This document shows positions 11,395-24,100 of a DNA stretch of 64,000 bases, piece after piece. The stretch is from Otis tarda (lineage: Eukaryota > Chordata > Aves > Otidiformes > Otididae), in the NCBI GenBank assembly GCA_026413225.1, contig CM048552.1:210441553-210505552 (forward strand). The letters run 5' to 3'. The notes under the pieces were generated by a model that saw nothing but the letters and a program-made list of their open reading frames with translations, did no database searches and was not told the DNA's origin. How positions within the stretch are numbered: the stretch's first letter is position 1; each line of letters starts with the position of its first letter. Made by a program: the position numbers and the translations under genes.

Positions 11395-11540
11395 ACTTAT
11401 AAGTCAGGGTCAATTTTCTGTTCTGCCGCAGAACTGAGACAAATCACTTAGACTCAAATAGTCAAAGTGTTCGTGTGACTAACGCCCTCTGAGGTTACAG
11501 GGATTTAGAGCTTCAAACACCTTTGAAGATCTGGGTCTTC
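11395..11540 (+). mobile_element. Possible second ancient SINE remnant
   Basis: Resembles the middle of amniote MIR-like SINEs: AAGTCAGGGTC, TGTTCTGCCGCAGA, then GACAAATCACTTAGACTC, equivalent to the usual 'ctctgccac...gcaagtcacttagcctc'. It ends in CACCTTTGAAGATCTGGGTC, seen in some old reptile/bird repeats. Similarity is by eye and weak. Confidence 0.35.
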
Positions 11541-14197
11541 ATCCCTCTCTGCCTAACTTGTTCTTGTCAGAGGGGTAGTAGCAGCATCTCTGTACATAGT
11601 GGAAGCAAACCATCACAGGGGCTAATTGTGCTCGTCTAGGCAAGGACAACAGTTTCTGTTACTAACCTCCCACAGGGGAGTGATGTGGCTAATATCCCAT
11701 CCAGATGCCTTTGATTTCCTCAGCCCCAGTGCTGTGGTACTCATTTATAGCCGAGCTGACTGGGAGTGATGCTTGGAAGGAGTCCAGGGAGAAGCATGAA
11801 CTCACACCTCTGGATCCATACCAAGACACCTTCACCACTCTGTCATCAGTCTCCTCAGAGAGATGTAATGAGCATGCATTAATTAATGTTTATGAACTGC
11901 TTCAGTGCTGCCATATTTAGACCATTAGAGTTGCATCTGTAGGAGCAAAACAGCAATCAGTAATTCCACCTGCAATAGAAAGCACAAAAAGGAAGATGAA
12001 ACAGAGGACCACAGAGTGGGTTCTCCTAGGAGGTGTTTTTTCCAAGCTGCAAAAGCATTGCTGGAGGTTACAGCCCATCAAAGGCAATCTCTGCTCTAGA
12101 GAAATCCATGCTAACAGAAACTTTGAAGTATGTGATGGAAGATTTGCAAAGCATTTACCCAACTTTAAACAAAGTGTTTAGTCACAATTTTTCATGAAAA
12201 AGAAATAAGCTTAACCTGGGAGAGACATTTATCAAATATTCCAAAATGTTTCAAGGTTACTGTGGTTGGTTGTGGGAGTTCTTTAAATGATTGGATACTT
12301 TCCAGAGCGTGTGTTTGTGAAGCTTCATCTATCACACAGTGGATTTCCTCTGGAGAAAAATATGTTGCCTCCTTACTTTGCTCATAAAGTAGTGCAGAAA
12401 CTCAGAATGTGATGAATGGATATCAGAGTGTGGCCAGATTATGGCCTTGTATTCACCCTGAGATGGGAACAGGGGGAGTAGGGAACGGCTCTGGGACAGG
12501 GACAGTTTCTGAGCAAATGCAGCTGTGAGTTCCAGGGGAGGGTCTATGAATCATAAAGGTGAAATTTCTCTACAGGTAGCCACTCATTACCTGCTACAGT
12601 TAGTTGTTTCAGGGGTAGCGTTACTATCCTCAGGCAATTATTTCAAGTGTGTCGCTTGAACTTTTGGAGTACTTTGACTCACACAGAGTGAAAACCAGTG
12701 ACTATAACAATACTATTCTGACTACTCTCCTTGCCTTTTGAAAAATTTCCACATAGAAATTGGTTTTAGGCATGTTTCAGTGAAAAAAAAATGCTATTAA
12801 CTTGAAAAGCTTTGATCTCCCCACTTTAGACTCTCGAAACAGGGACCTTAGGACAAACTACTATGCTTGTTCTACTCTGTGCTCTGCCCTTCCCATGCTC
12901 AGAAAGGGAGAGGATAAAGCACATATTTTATCAAAATGGATGTTACTTGGCTGGGAGAGTTCTGCACACCAAGTGGAGCTGATCCAGTCTGCCCATAGCT
13001 TTCAGAGAAGTGTACTTTTTATTTTGTCAACATTTCCATGAAAACGCTTCGTGTTTTTAATTCTATTTAAACTCTATTTTTTTAACTCTATTTAAAAAAA
13101 AAAAAAAAAGATGAATAGGACATTCTTCCTTCCAGACATTATGGTGATGTTGGTTGGGTCTGTAATTCAGTAAAAACTTCTAGGCTTTTACATCTTTACC
13201 TAAATTTTAATGACTTAAATGCTACTGCATTTATCCTCTGACTTACCCCAGGAGGACTATATACACATGATTCAGTTCCTCAACCTAAGTATTTTCCTCT
13301 GAAGTAGACCTCCACAGATTCTTTTAATAATTGTAAAGTTCATTAGTCAAGGTTGCAATCATTAATAAAAAAAGACTATGACCCGTTACACCAATTTGGA
13401 GAATAAGAAAATGATTTAAATATTTTATATTCTTAACATTGGGAGGGTAGGATATGAATCCAGATAGGAAAAGATTTTAAAGTTTATGACAGTGAAAAGG
13501 TTTGCAAAACAGTAAATAAACTATGACATAGGATAGATATACCAAATTGCATGAGATAAATTTAAAATGTAATGTTTTGCAAAAGACTTCTGGAATATTC
13601 TGAGATCTCTAAATAGAACTTAAATTGTATTAATTTTTTTAATATCCATCTCTAAGTAGGGGGTTTTGGTCACTGTTGAATACAAGAAACTGGGACGGAG
13701 AAATTTTTGGCCAGTCATTGAGAACTATGCATATAAAGCAGAATACAGCTTCAAGTTAAATATGGTAGCTGTGTCAAGTAATCAATATTTCCATTGCACA
13801 GTGGAGATGAGAAGGAAAGATAGATTTGAAACTGGTGTCAACAGGGAATGGGCTAGGGCTTTCTTAGGAAAAGGTTGAATCTGTACTGATGTAGTTAGCA
13901 GGCCCTGTAAAATTTTCTTTGATAGACTCAGATTTCCAGAAAAAGATACAATCTCAAGGTTAAAATTATTATTATAATATTCTTGGTGGTGTAATGGCTT
14001 TGGATGATGTACCTGTGTCTTTAGGTTCATCCTAATGCTCTCTGGCTTAATGAGCATGTGCCAGTGTGTCTACTTCAGTGGAATTTAAAGAAGATATTAG
14101 TCCAAGCTGCAGCTGAAGTAGAGAGAAAATTACATTATTGCAAAATAATGCATTTGTTGGCAAGAAATGTAATGATTTTTGGCACGTTACAATGTTT
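11541..14197. other. Unique AT-rich DNA
   Basis: No gene or mobile element recognised. At 13057-13094 three imperfect 12-bp copies of TTAANTCTATTT run into 16 A (13094-13109). Remaining open frames are short. Confidence 0.5.
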
Positions 14198-14212
14198 TAG
14201 TGCCATCTGGTG
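14198..14212 (-). promoter_or_regulatory. CTCF-like motif
   Basis: TAGTGCCATCTGGTG fits the complement of the vertebrate CTCF core (GCCMYCTRSTGG) at 11 of 12 core positions. It is a single site match in otherwise plain sequence; occupancy is unknown. Confidence 0.3.
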
Positions 14213-15356
14213 ACTCCCCAAAATGTTACAAGAACATTTGCCAGAATGCCTGGATAAAATAATATATTGGTAATTGGCAAACTTTGAATTAATAGTTATG
14301 CACTGGAAATCTAACTCTCAGAGCTTCATTGCCTCAGTGACAGGATATAGTCTTGTAAGACACATCATCAGAACATGATTTTTAAGTGCCAGGTATGTGC
14401 ATGATAAAGCTGGCAAATGAACAAAATACCTTCTCAAGAATTTTCCATGAAAATTGCTAAAATGAAGTTTCATACATAAGTGCAAAGAGAAGAAGAAGAA
14501 AATGTGGTTCTATGAATGACCCATTATGAATCTTTCATTTACCATCTTTTAGGACAGTAATATCTATCCAAAGAACAGAAGAGAGTTACAGAAAAAGGAA
14601 ACCTAGTGGAGAAAATGACATTTAAAAAACAAAAACAAAACAAACAACCCCATACAGAATATATTCCTTTTGAAGTAAGATATGTTAAATTATGCCTTTG
14701 TTCTTAGAATGGGGATTAGATTTCTCCACTAACAAATACATCAAACAACATAAATTAGCCATTCGTTTGTATGGTTTTTTTTTTTCACCAGAAGACACTA
14801 AACTGAAAATAACACTTATATGCCCTAACCTTTGCTCAAATCCTTTGAATTACAGTTCTACAATGAAAAAAAAATACTGTCAAAATAGCTCCTTCTTACT
14901 CAGCAGTCCTATTCCCTTTTCTGAGCTCAGAGTCAAATCAGCTGACTTTGAACACAAAGATCCTTTGCCTTTCACGTCTTTTAACTGTGCAGCACTGACA
15001 TATCTGAGAAAGACTGATCTTCTCTGTCTTCTGTCCTTTGCATGTCTTTTCAGTTGTGTAAGTATTTACTAAATTTCAATCAGTAAATTCAGTGCAAATG
15101 TCTTCCTTTCCCAGGTTTCCCAGCTGCCATGAGGTGCTTGATATGAATGCAATGAACCTCATAAGCATCTGGTTTTCAATTTCACTGTAGGTTAAGTTTT
15201 TAACTTCAGGTTTTAAAGAAACCAGTTATATTATCTCTTGTGCCTTTTCCTCTTCATCAGAGAAATACTGGGCTGCTACACCTTTGTTCTGACATTCACA
15301 GATGGAGACTGATACGGTAATGAAAGGGAGTATACGATGAGATATCAAAAATAATG
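14213..15356. other. Unique AT-rich DNA
   Basis: Holds an unrecognised 126-codon frame (14692-15072) that lacks domain signatures. Nothing else supported. Confidence 0.5.
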
Positions 15357-15396
15357 TGTGACTGGACTTGATGACCTAAGAGATCCTTTTCAGCTT
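15357..15396 (+). mobile_element. Possible 3' tip of an ancient CR1
   Basis: TGACTGGACTTGATGACCTA followed by AGAGATCCTTTTCAGC resembles the CR1 3' terminal text 'ggacttgatgacct..aggtcccttccaac'. It lacks the ATTCTATG tail. Only about 40 bp align, so the call is tentative. Confidence 0.35.
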
Positions 15397-16685
15397 TGTC
15401 TTCCCTACAGAGTTCCTAAACCTTCAAATACATCCAGCAGAAATTATACATTGAGGGCTTTGTCCTCAGCCCTTTCAAGTTACTGCAGAGATTTGTATTG
15501 ACTTCAAACCAGTTTGGATCAGGCTGACAGCTTCTTAATTTCATGAAATTTTCTTGGACTGTTGTGTTCTTTGAACACCTTTTGCACTGAACTGGGTTCA
15601 CGCAGTTCTCAATCAGTGCTGCTTTGTTATTGCTTCTGGTGGCTTTCCTGTCTTTAGGAAAGAGTGGAGGTAGGTTTGGTGTCTCCTCTGAGATAAGCAT
15701 CTGCTTTGGCATCATAACAGCACATTGTGAGGAACGACTCTGCAAGGGGTCTGTTTCCCTGTGTCGTACTTGTTATCCAATGGACAGGAGTATCTGCAGT
15801 TTATCACACATTGAAAGTCAGCTCTAGGCCTTTTGTTTTCACTTCCTATTCTTCACAGCTCTTTCTGGGTAAATTATGTTGTTTCTACTATAATTATTAT
15901 TTTTTTTTAATAGTGAAGATCTGATTGGAAAGCAAATATTTTATATCTAGAACACTTGTTAGGATTCAGACTTTCTCTTAATTACACCCTTGGCATTTCT
16001 ATGTTTTTTTTTTTCTGGAGAGAGGGAGGAAATAAAAGCTAAAAATGACTTTTGTGGTAAAAGGAGATGAGTGATAAAGAGGAAGGAGAAACAGGAAAAG
16101 ACAGGGATTAGGGAATCCCAGCCTTTTTGTCACAACATAACCGTGTGTCCCCTGGTGAGATCACTCACCAGCTAAGCAACTTTTCATTACCATGGCACAT
16201 TTGCACCACTCTAGTTTGTCTATCACTTGAAAACAAGACCGCTTCACTTTAGAGTGGCATTTAAATTCAAAGCATTTTTTCCCCTTTTACCAGGTGCTGC
16301 GAGTGTTGCCCACTAAAACCCCCAGTTATTCCCCATTTCCTCTGCTCCTAAAAACTGTGGAGAAGTAGTCTGAGTTTCTGGGGTAGGAATTTTATACCTC
16401 ACTACTAGTCTTGCTACGTGGCATCTACCCTGCAGACAGCTAAAGCACTTTATCCTGCTCTATGGGAAAAGAAAACAGTCCTGTATGCCTGAAGTTGTTG
16501 ACTGTCATGTGGAAAGCACGGCTTCAATTTTTAACACTGAGACAGAGTTCCTGTGCAGCTCTGAGGTTCTGCTTCTCACAGCATTATGACACATGTTTAT
16601 TTACCATCATTAGGGCTCTGTGGGTTGAGGGAAGTCTGACATATGTCAGTGAAGCACACTCTTGGAGGTGACATCAAGGGATGCT
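15397..16685. other. Unique DNA, no gene seen
   Basis: Overlapping open frames at 15416-15745 and 15624-15827 on opposite strands are unrecognised. No mobile element recognised. Confidence 0.5.
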
Positions 16686-17116
16686 TCATAGAATCGTAGA
16701 GTGCTTAGGGTTGGAAGGGACCTTCAAAGGTCATCCAGCCCAACCCCCCTGCAAGGAGCAGGGACATCTCCAACCAGATCAGGTTGCTCAGAGCCCCATC
16801 CAACCTGGCCTTGAATGTTTCCAGGGATGGGGCATCCACCACCTCTCTGGGCAACTTGTGCCAGGGTTCCACCACCCTCAGGGTAAAATTTTTTTTCCTA
16901 ATATCTAATGTAAATCTATCTCCCTCTATTTTGAAACCATTACTCCTCGTCCTATCACAACAGGCCCTGCTAAAGTGTTTCTCTGCATTTTTCCTGTAGG
17001 CCCCCTTTAGGTACTGGAAGGCTGCAGTAATTTCTCCCTGGAGCCTTCTCTTCTCTAGACGAACAGCCCTAATTCTCTCAGTCTGTCTTCACAGGAGAGA
17101 TGCTCCTGTTTATCAT
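16686..17116 (-). mobile_element. CR1 LINE 3' fragment
   Basis: From left to right it is the complement of a CR1 3' end: TCATAGAATCGTAGAG, GGTTGGAAGGGACCTTCAAA, CTGGGCAACTTGTGCC, and TCTCAGTCTGTCTTC. It therefore runs on the minus strand and reaches into the last codons of ORF2 before truncation near 17116. The ORF2 end has small deletions, for instance where the LEKRRLRG segment should be. It is the same CR1 group as 5046-5662, in opposite orientation. Confidence 0.92.
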
Positions 17117-20100
17117 GCACTTTCATTCTTTTGTAGTATTTAGAATACTGTATTCTGATTCCCTCTCATTGCTAGAACTACCCTTCCATTGTTTTGATGT
17201 TCTTAGATGCGAGAACGGGGCTGTCAAAATAGAGAGGTCAGCCTTTTATGACTGAAAGAAGAGCCATGCTTGACAAAGTGTAATCAACAGTATCATAAGG
17301 CATAAAAACAGTGACCTTAATGCTGGGAGAGAAACGTATATCAAAACTTCTGTGTGGGAAGACAAGTTTAGTAAAACTCAAGCAGTCATATGACAAAATA
17401 AAGACTCATGGAGCACTGTGTGTGTTAAGATGTACTAATAAAATGAGCAGGAGACACATAAAGACACAAACCTGATCTTAGGTACACAACATTTTGTGCA
17501 TCACCAACATCAGATAAAACATCTGATGGAACATGACAGGCACAAATAATACATGAAAACTTAGAGCGGGTAGCACAAGATTTCTGGCTGGTGGCTGCAG
17601 CTGTTGCAGTGCAGTTTTCAAGTCAAAAAATGGAAAATTTTGCTTTGTCAACATGTTTTCCATACCCATTTTGTGCAAATCTGCCAGCCTTCTTGTTACT
17701 CATGGTACCTAAATGTTGACTGTCATAAGCAACATGGGAAACTCATTTCAGCCTGTGATTTCATTATAAAATTGAAAGAAAATGCATTTTTCCTGGCTAC
17801 TTTGAGACATAAATTCATCCAATATAAGATCAAAGTGACACTTCTGAGAAAACTCACTTCTTGGAAAAATATCACCTGATTTCAACTCACAATTTGCTGT
17901 TATAGAAGCATGAATTAACTTCTATTTTACAATAAGAATAATTTGGACTTAAGAAGAGAGCAAGGAATTACTGGCCATTATACCATTTCAGCCAGATCTT
18001 ATGTCTTAATAAGGCAAGTATTGGAAGCAGCTGTGTTATAATTACCAAACGTATTGGAGCGGTATAAAAAGGCTTGTTTCCAAAATAATTTAATATTTGG
18101 ACAAGAATGTATAGCAAAAATTTTTCAAAGACACCATGCATTCCCCTGCAAATGGGAAGAGTATCTTACAAGGAATTACTGGAATTACACTTATTCTTTA
18201 TAAATGATGATAGTAGTTTATAAAATGGATGGTAAAAGCAAAGTTTTGAGGGGTGTGCTTCTGGGAGTTACACCAGTACTCTTTAGATGAAGCCCAGTTA
18301 TGGTAGTTTTAACGAGCAGATTTGTGTGAATTATCAGCTGGGAAGATACTGGCTAAGAGAAGAATGGACTATTTAGGGGTTATCCTTTTATCTATAGTAG
18401 TGTTTCAGAAAAGTCAGTTTAACTATAGCTAATCACTCTAACAGAGCTTCTTTATTTCTGAAATAAAATATGTTCTTCAAGTACTAGGAGAGCTGATGTT
18501 TATGTACTACATTTAGTAATGGAAGTAGCTATTTTTCCCTGTTGGTATAGGAACTGGGTGAGTACTAGATGAATGTATTCAAGAACATGTTCACTGCATT
18601 CATTTCCCAAATCTTGTTTGTTTTTTTTTCTTTTTTTCTTAGGGTCATTTTTTGTGGTGGGTTTTTTTTGCTTTTGTTTTTTTTTTTTTTTTCATTTATT
18701 CTTGCCCACCTCCCATCACATGAGCAAATCACTATAGCGTGCCTTGAATTTTGGGGAGAAGCTGCTTTTTTTAAGTTGCAAGAATCAGGAATATGATCCT
18801 AATAAATAACAGCATATTAAAAAACTTTGGAATCCAGAGTGTGTGAACAACCCTTTTTGATTTGGGCAGGACTATTTGATCCTTAGAAGCCTGTGTGTCA
18901 CTGTCAGTATATCTGGGCAGTGGTACATGTTCCTGGCAGAAGTGCTAGGTCAATCACATGTCTTTGTGCCTTTATAATTAGGATGGGAGTAATTAAGAGG
19001 ACTGGGGCACAAAGGCAGTGACAGCACCTGTGACTTCAGTACAGGTGAAGCGAGCACTGCTGATACCAGCCTACACAAGCTGCAGAGAGGGAAATGGAGG
19101 GTGATGGAATGCGTGAAGGGGATAGAAGATGCTCAGAGATGTTGTAGTGTACCCTGTTCCAGAATAAAACCCATATCAGAGGATGTGTACGGGCAGAGAG
19201 GTAGGAAGGTGAAAGGAAGATAGTGCTGTGACTCAACTGCCCTAAATAATGTTCTCTGAGCATGACACTGGGAAGATTTTCCTAAGGACATATAGACCTT
19301 GTGACTCTATGATGAAGGACAATCTTGAGAAAAGATGGACAAGAGTCAACAGCTTTAGTCACCAAGTGGGAATGTCAGATAGCAAAAGCCACAGTAGAAG
19401 GAAGTTGAACAATAATAGGTGATAAAGGGGAGACAGGAACCTTTGCTGTAGTGGGTCATGACTCCACAGGGTATTTGTTTTGCTGAGCTATCACAGGGAA
19501 GTCTCTGCAATAAAAGAGTGGGAAGATCCTGCAAGGAAGATGGAGTCTGATGGCTGGAACTGCTAAACTGACATGAATATAGTGAACAGCCACGTTTAGG
19601 CAGATGATTCCCACAGTATGATAATGCAATCAGTAAGAATTGACAACATGGAAGTAGAAGTTACAAATAGGCTGTCAGCAGTGGGAGGGAAGGTATTTTT
19701 TATTTTTGCACTTTTAATATAATCCCCTTAAAATTTTGGATTATGAAATGTGGGTTTTTTTCATCTGTATTACACAAAATAGTCTGCACAAATTTATAAT
19801 GCATTTTTATATGGATATAAATACATGCATACATAGACATATATGTGCATATGCGTGTATGTATTCTTGCCCCAGACCTGACTTTATCCAAGTTCTCTGT
19901 ACTTTTAAAGATTTTCTTTCTCTGACACCCGTGGACCTTTTCATGAGTATTCCTCCTACAATGCTGAGGCACACTCTTTGTCAGGTTAGTTTTGACCCTT
20001 CCTCAGGGGGTGAGAAAATGCCTATCCTATCTGGACGCTCATTAGCACTCAGAACCGTCCCTATTATACTTGCAGCATTTGAAGCCTTTCCTGATAATGA

Positions 20101-20864
20101 TCTTGACGGTTTCGGTTGGCAGTTCTTGTTTTACTAGCGATTTTTTGTACTCCCACACTCCCCGGCGTTCCCTGAAAAGACTTAGTTTAATGAGATATTC
20201 CTGGGTTTAGACATTGGGGAAATGGGAGGAGGAGAACAATGACATCAATAAAGCCACCAGTATTCTTTGAGTATCCTGCCAATGATCTGTATCTTTATGA
20301 TGTGCAGTTCAGTGTTAATTCTGCTGCTGACATGTGCAATAAGCTGTTACCCACATTTCACATCTCCTCCTGTCCATGGACGGTGAGGGCAGATTTTTTC
20401 TGACATGTGTATAATTCCCACTGGTTTTGAACTTACTTTCCTTTTTTTTTTTTTTTCTTTTTTTTTTTTCCAGCTGCCCCCTATTAAATGTGCTGATACA
20501 AGGCTGTATCAATGCACATATTTTACCCCACCACCTACAGCAATGTGACAATGAAACGAGCATTCCTTAAATACCTTCCTCCTCCCTGACTGCTCAGGGC
20601 ACCACAAGAGGCAGCTCTTAAAGTTCATGCCCCACCTAATAAGGCTTCTAACCCCCAGCTGCTAATCCATAGTCAATAATTGATATGCCTAAGGAATACA
20701 GCAGCATAGAGGGAGATTAAGGTGGAGGTATCTTGGATGTAGTTGAAGTGCAAGGCTGCTGCATGGTACAAGACCCTTGCCAGACACAGCAGCAAGGACC
20801 AGAGTTTAACTGAGCTCTTTCATCTCATACTTTCTAGAGTAGTATTCAATCACTTTGTAATTGG
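17117..20864. other. Unique AT-rich DNA with low-complexity T tracts
   Basis: T-rich low-complexity DNA occurs at 18615-18695 and at 20438-20469. An alternating AT/CA-rich stretch (ATACATGCATACATAG and similar) spans about 19800-19865. The 133-codon frame at 19736-20137 begins inside it and is not recognisable. No gene supported. Confidence 0.5.
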
Positions 20865-21112
20865 ACTGCCTGGTACAGAGAAGATACAGGATGACAGCCT
20901 GTAAGGAAAGATTGAAGGACTTAGGTCTTTTCTCCCTGGAGAAGAGAAGGTTCATGACAGTATCCCAGTACTTAAAGGATGACTACAAAGAATCTCTCTC
21001 TTCACAAAGAACACAAATCTCACAAATCAAATCTAGATTTCCTATACTGTAAAAGTTTGGACCAGACAATCTTTCAAGGTCCCTTCCAACCTATGATTTT
21101 ATGATTCTGTGA
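20865..21112 (+). mobile_element. CR1 LINE fragment, internally deleted
   Basis: The left part encodes a worn copy of the ORF2 end ([16 protein letters not shown] at about 20896-20950). After a large internal deletion the 3' end appears: GACCAGACAATCTTTCAAGG, TCCCTTCCAACC, then a worn tail of ATGATTTTATGATTCTGTG. Orientation is plus. Confidence 0.8.
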
Positions 21113-24100
21113 TTACTTATCTAACTAGCATAGACAGAGGCAAGCTATCCTGACCCCTTCTTTATCAGTCTCACAGTCTCACAAATGAAGTTTGGGGCAT
21201 GACAAGAGACTGAATCCAAGTCTCTGAAATCCTGAGGATATTACCTCTCTCTTTTTCTTGAGTATGACTTGTTCAAATTTATGACTTGAAGATTTTATAC
21301 TACTACTATGCACTACCAGAGTTTCAAATGCAGGAACTTTGGGACTGAAAGAGGAAAGCTGAGCCTCAGAGATCAGATTGCTAGTATTTACTATGTCTTT
21401 AATACTGTGTTGTGTATGATGTAGAGGGAGTGAATTTCAGTATTTTCCACTGGCAGCTGGAATGAAAACAAGAATTAGCTGGAATATAAGAGCCAGTATC
21501 CCGGGTGTGAAGTAGCGGTCAAGAGAGGCAAATGCACTTTTCTCATCCATTGGCATCAGACAAGCCCCCGTTACAAAGAAGAGGTGAGAAGGTTGGATAA
21601 TGTATTTTCAGGACAGAATCTCTGAAACTTTTATCAAGAGGACTGTAATGCACTCACATCACTCATAAAAAGAGTGAATACCAAGAAAACTTAGAGTATA
21701 ATCGGCCTATACATTGATCATGCAGTGTGCTGGAAAGAGATGGCAAACAGCTTTTAAATATACCAAGAGTTCTTACATGGACAAATGAGCCAGAAGAGTA
21801 TAGAAGGACAATATAATCAATTATCAAGTGGTTTACACATTCTTAGAATCTTATTTTATTCATAACCCTTTAAAATGCCGTTCTAGAAAGAAATGGAAAC
21901 AGAAAATAATTACTTACCATACAGCAGTTACTAACAACTTGAATAATGAGTTGTGTCTCATTATGATAAACCAAATGTGTAAACAAGCTAAAAGAAAATA
22001 TTCACACTGAGGATCTCACAGTCCAAAATACAAGATGAAGGCAGGGCAGAAAGGGGAAGAAGAGTGGGAATAGAATGGAAATTATTTATTCAGCATCACA
22101 CAGCTGAGAAGATAACCCAAGTGTGCAGTGTTTTCTCTGGATACTTGCTCTCAAGCAAGAACATACGCAATGTACTATTCCTTTTATAATTTTCTCTTGT
22201 CTGTAACATTAAAGCAGCTACAGTAAGATTCCACTCTGATCAAATCATCTGTCAAGAAAACTTCTTAATACAATATAAAGTTACCATCACTTCAGTGGAT
22301 TAAACTCTAAATCTTGTAAGTAAACAGGAGGTACTTGGGAAAAATGTCTTTTCGGGTGATAATGTGATTAAAAAAAGTTTTTATGACAACATTTTTCAGT
22401 GTCACTCTTCAGCTTTTTGTTTTAAAGTTTTCAGTCTCCAAAAGACCAAGAGAAGTTTTCAGGGGGTTTCTGCTGACATTCAGAACATTTTTTAAAAAAC
22501 TTTTGTGTTAACACAAAAAAATGGAACAAGTAGGTGTTTTTCCCCACAGCCTCTCTTGGAGAGCGTTTTGTTTTGTCTTGTGTTTTGTTTTCCTTGCTTC
22601 CTCCTTTTCTATATGGAAAGTGCATATACAAAGGACACAGCTTATATGCTGGATTCCAGATAAAATCTGCCCAAGTAGCAGCTAGAAAAATAATGACTGT
22701 TCTTGTAAGTGGAGCAAATCTCATCAGGAATCATTGCAAAGGAATAAATATGGAACCCTGCAATCTCATTTGTACAGTCAGTTTTCATTTGTACATCCAT
22801 CCTTTAAGAAGTCACTGGGGAAATGAGCGTAGACACAACCTCCTTGTAGTCAGAAAATTAAGGGTGATTAAGAATCTCCGATTAAAACCCAGTTTAATTA
22901 GTGGACAGTGTGAAGTCACAGGCAGGCCAGTTCCAAGGTATTTCCTTGTGTGCAGATGGTGAAATGCCAAATGGAATCAAAAGAGATTTTAATTACAAGA
23001 ATGATGAGAAAAGTTAAGCAGCAAGGAAAAAAAAACAGTTCTATAAAGAAGACTATATATAATACAAGCAACACTGAGTGCTAAGAACTTCCAGAGGGTT
23101 AGATATAATGTTGATAAATGATAGGGCTGCACAACGTATACAGTTTCATTTTAAGTTCAAAGAACTTAAACAACTGCACGTAGAACACAAGTCTGTGCAT
23201 GATTTTCATGTAGCAATGAGCACAGTGCAGGGAGGTAATAGAATCCAAGTTCCAGCCCTTGGACATGCAAATCTGGGGAAGAGAAATGTGACTCTGGTTC
23301 CCCAAAAATTCTCTTATGCTTTCTCATGCCTCATTAAGCTCATGAAATAAATTTTATTATGTTCTTCCAATCTTTTTTTTTTTTAAATGATGTCTACATC
23401 AAACTTAAGATCTGTTAAAGAGCAAATGAGCAGGGCCCACAGGCTGGTACACTGCTTGAATTTGCCTTACCATTTCCTTGTGATTGCCATACTTAGGCAT
23501 ACAGAAATATTTCTGTCTATGCTCCTTTTTTTTTTTTGTCTGTTTTTCTTAGTTGGTATGGCTCCTAAAACACTGGAGTTCTGAGATACTTCTGCATATA
23601 AATGCGTAAATAATGCAGGTTTCTATTCTGAAGCTTAGTTTATCTCCTACACGCATGCATACAGTTCATTACCAAAGTTGAAATAAAGTTTAAGTGGCAT
23701 GAACCAACAGTATATTACTTTTAACCTGGCACTCTGGAGGTGCACTGAATATTTTTGAGCTCTGGAAAGAGGAAGATGCCTTCACAGCTGGTTATGTGGT
23801 GTTCTAAACCTGCAGGATTCATACTGTGCCTGTGCCTCATACAATACCTGTAGCCACAATGGTCTCTTCATTTATTCCCTGTGACTAGTCTATAAAAAGT
23901 GTTTATTGCAACACCTAGATCAACACATCCAAATAAATCTCCCAGTAAAGATTAATGAAGGAAAGAATATAGAAGAGTCCAAGACTTGACTAGACTAGCT
24001 TTGCATGAGCAAACAATGGAAGGACACCAACAAATGTCAACAGAAAGAAAGCAAACACTGTGGACAGGATCTCAAAGTGAAAAAGCCTGTTCTTACAAGT

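Noticed and set aside
14692-15072. 126-codon plus-strand frame
   Set aside because: No domain or family resemblance, and length within chance expectation.
19736-20137. 133-codon plus-strand frame
   Set aside because: Begins in AT/CA-rich low-complexity DNA with frames open on both strands. No recognisable family.
22085-22150. Possible SINE-like 'cacacagctgagaag' text
   Set aside because: Only about 20 bases resemble the MIR-type complement, too few to call.
22534-22962. 142-codon plus-strand open frame
   Set aside because: Composition looks like translated non-coding DNA. It overlaps a minus-strand frame and shows no recognisable domain.
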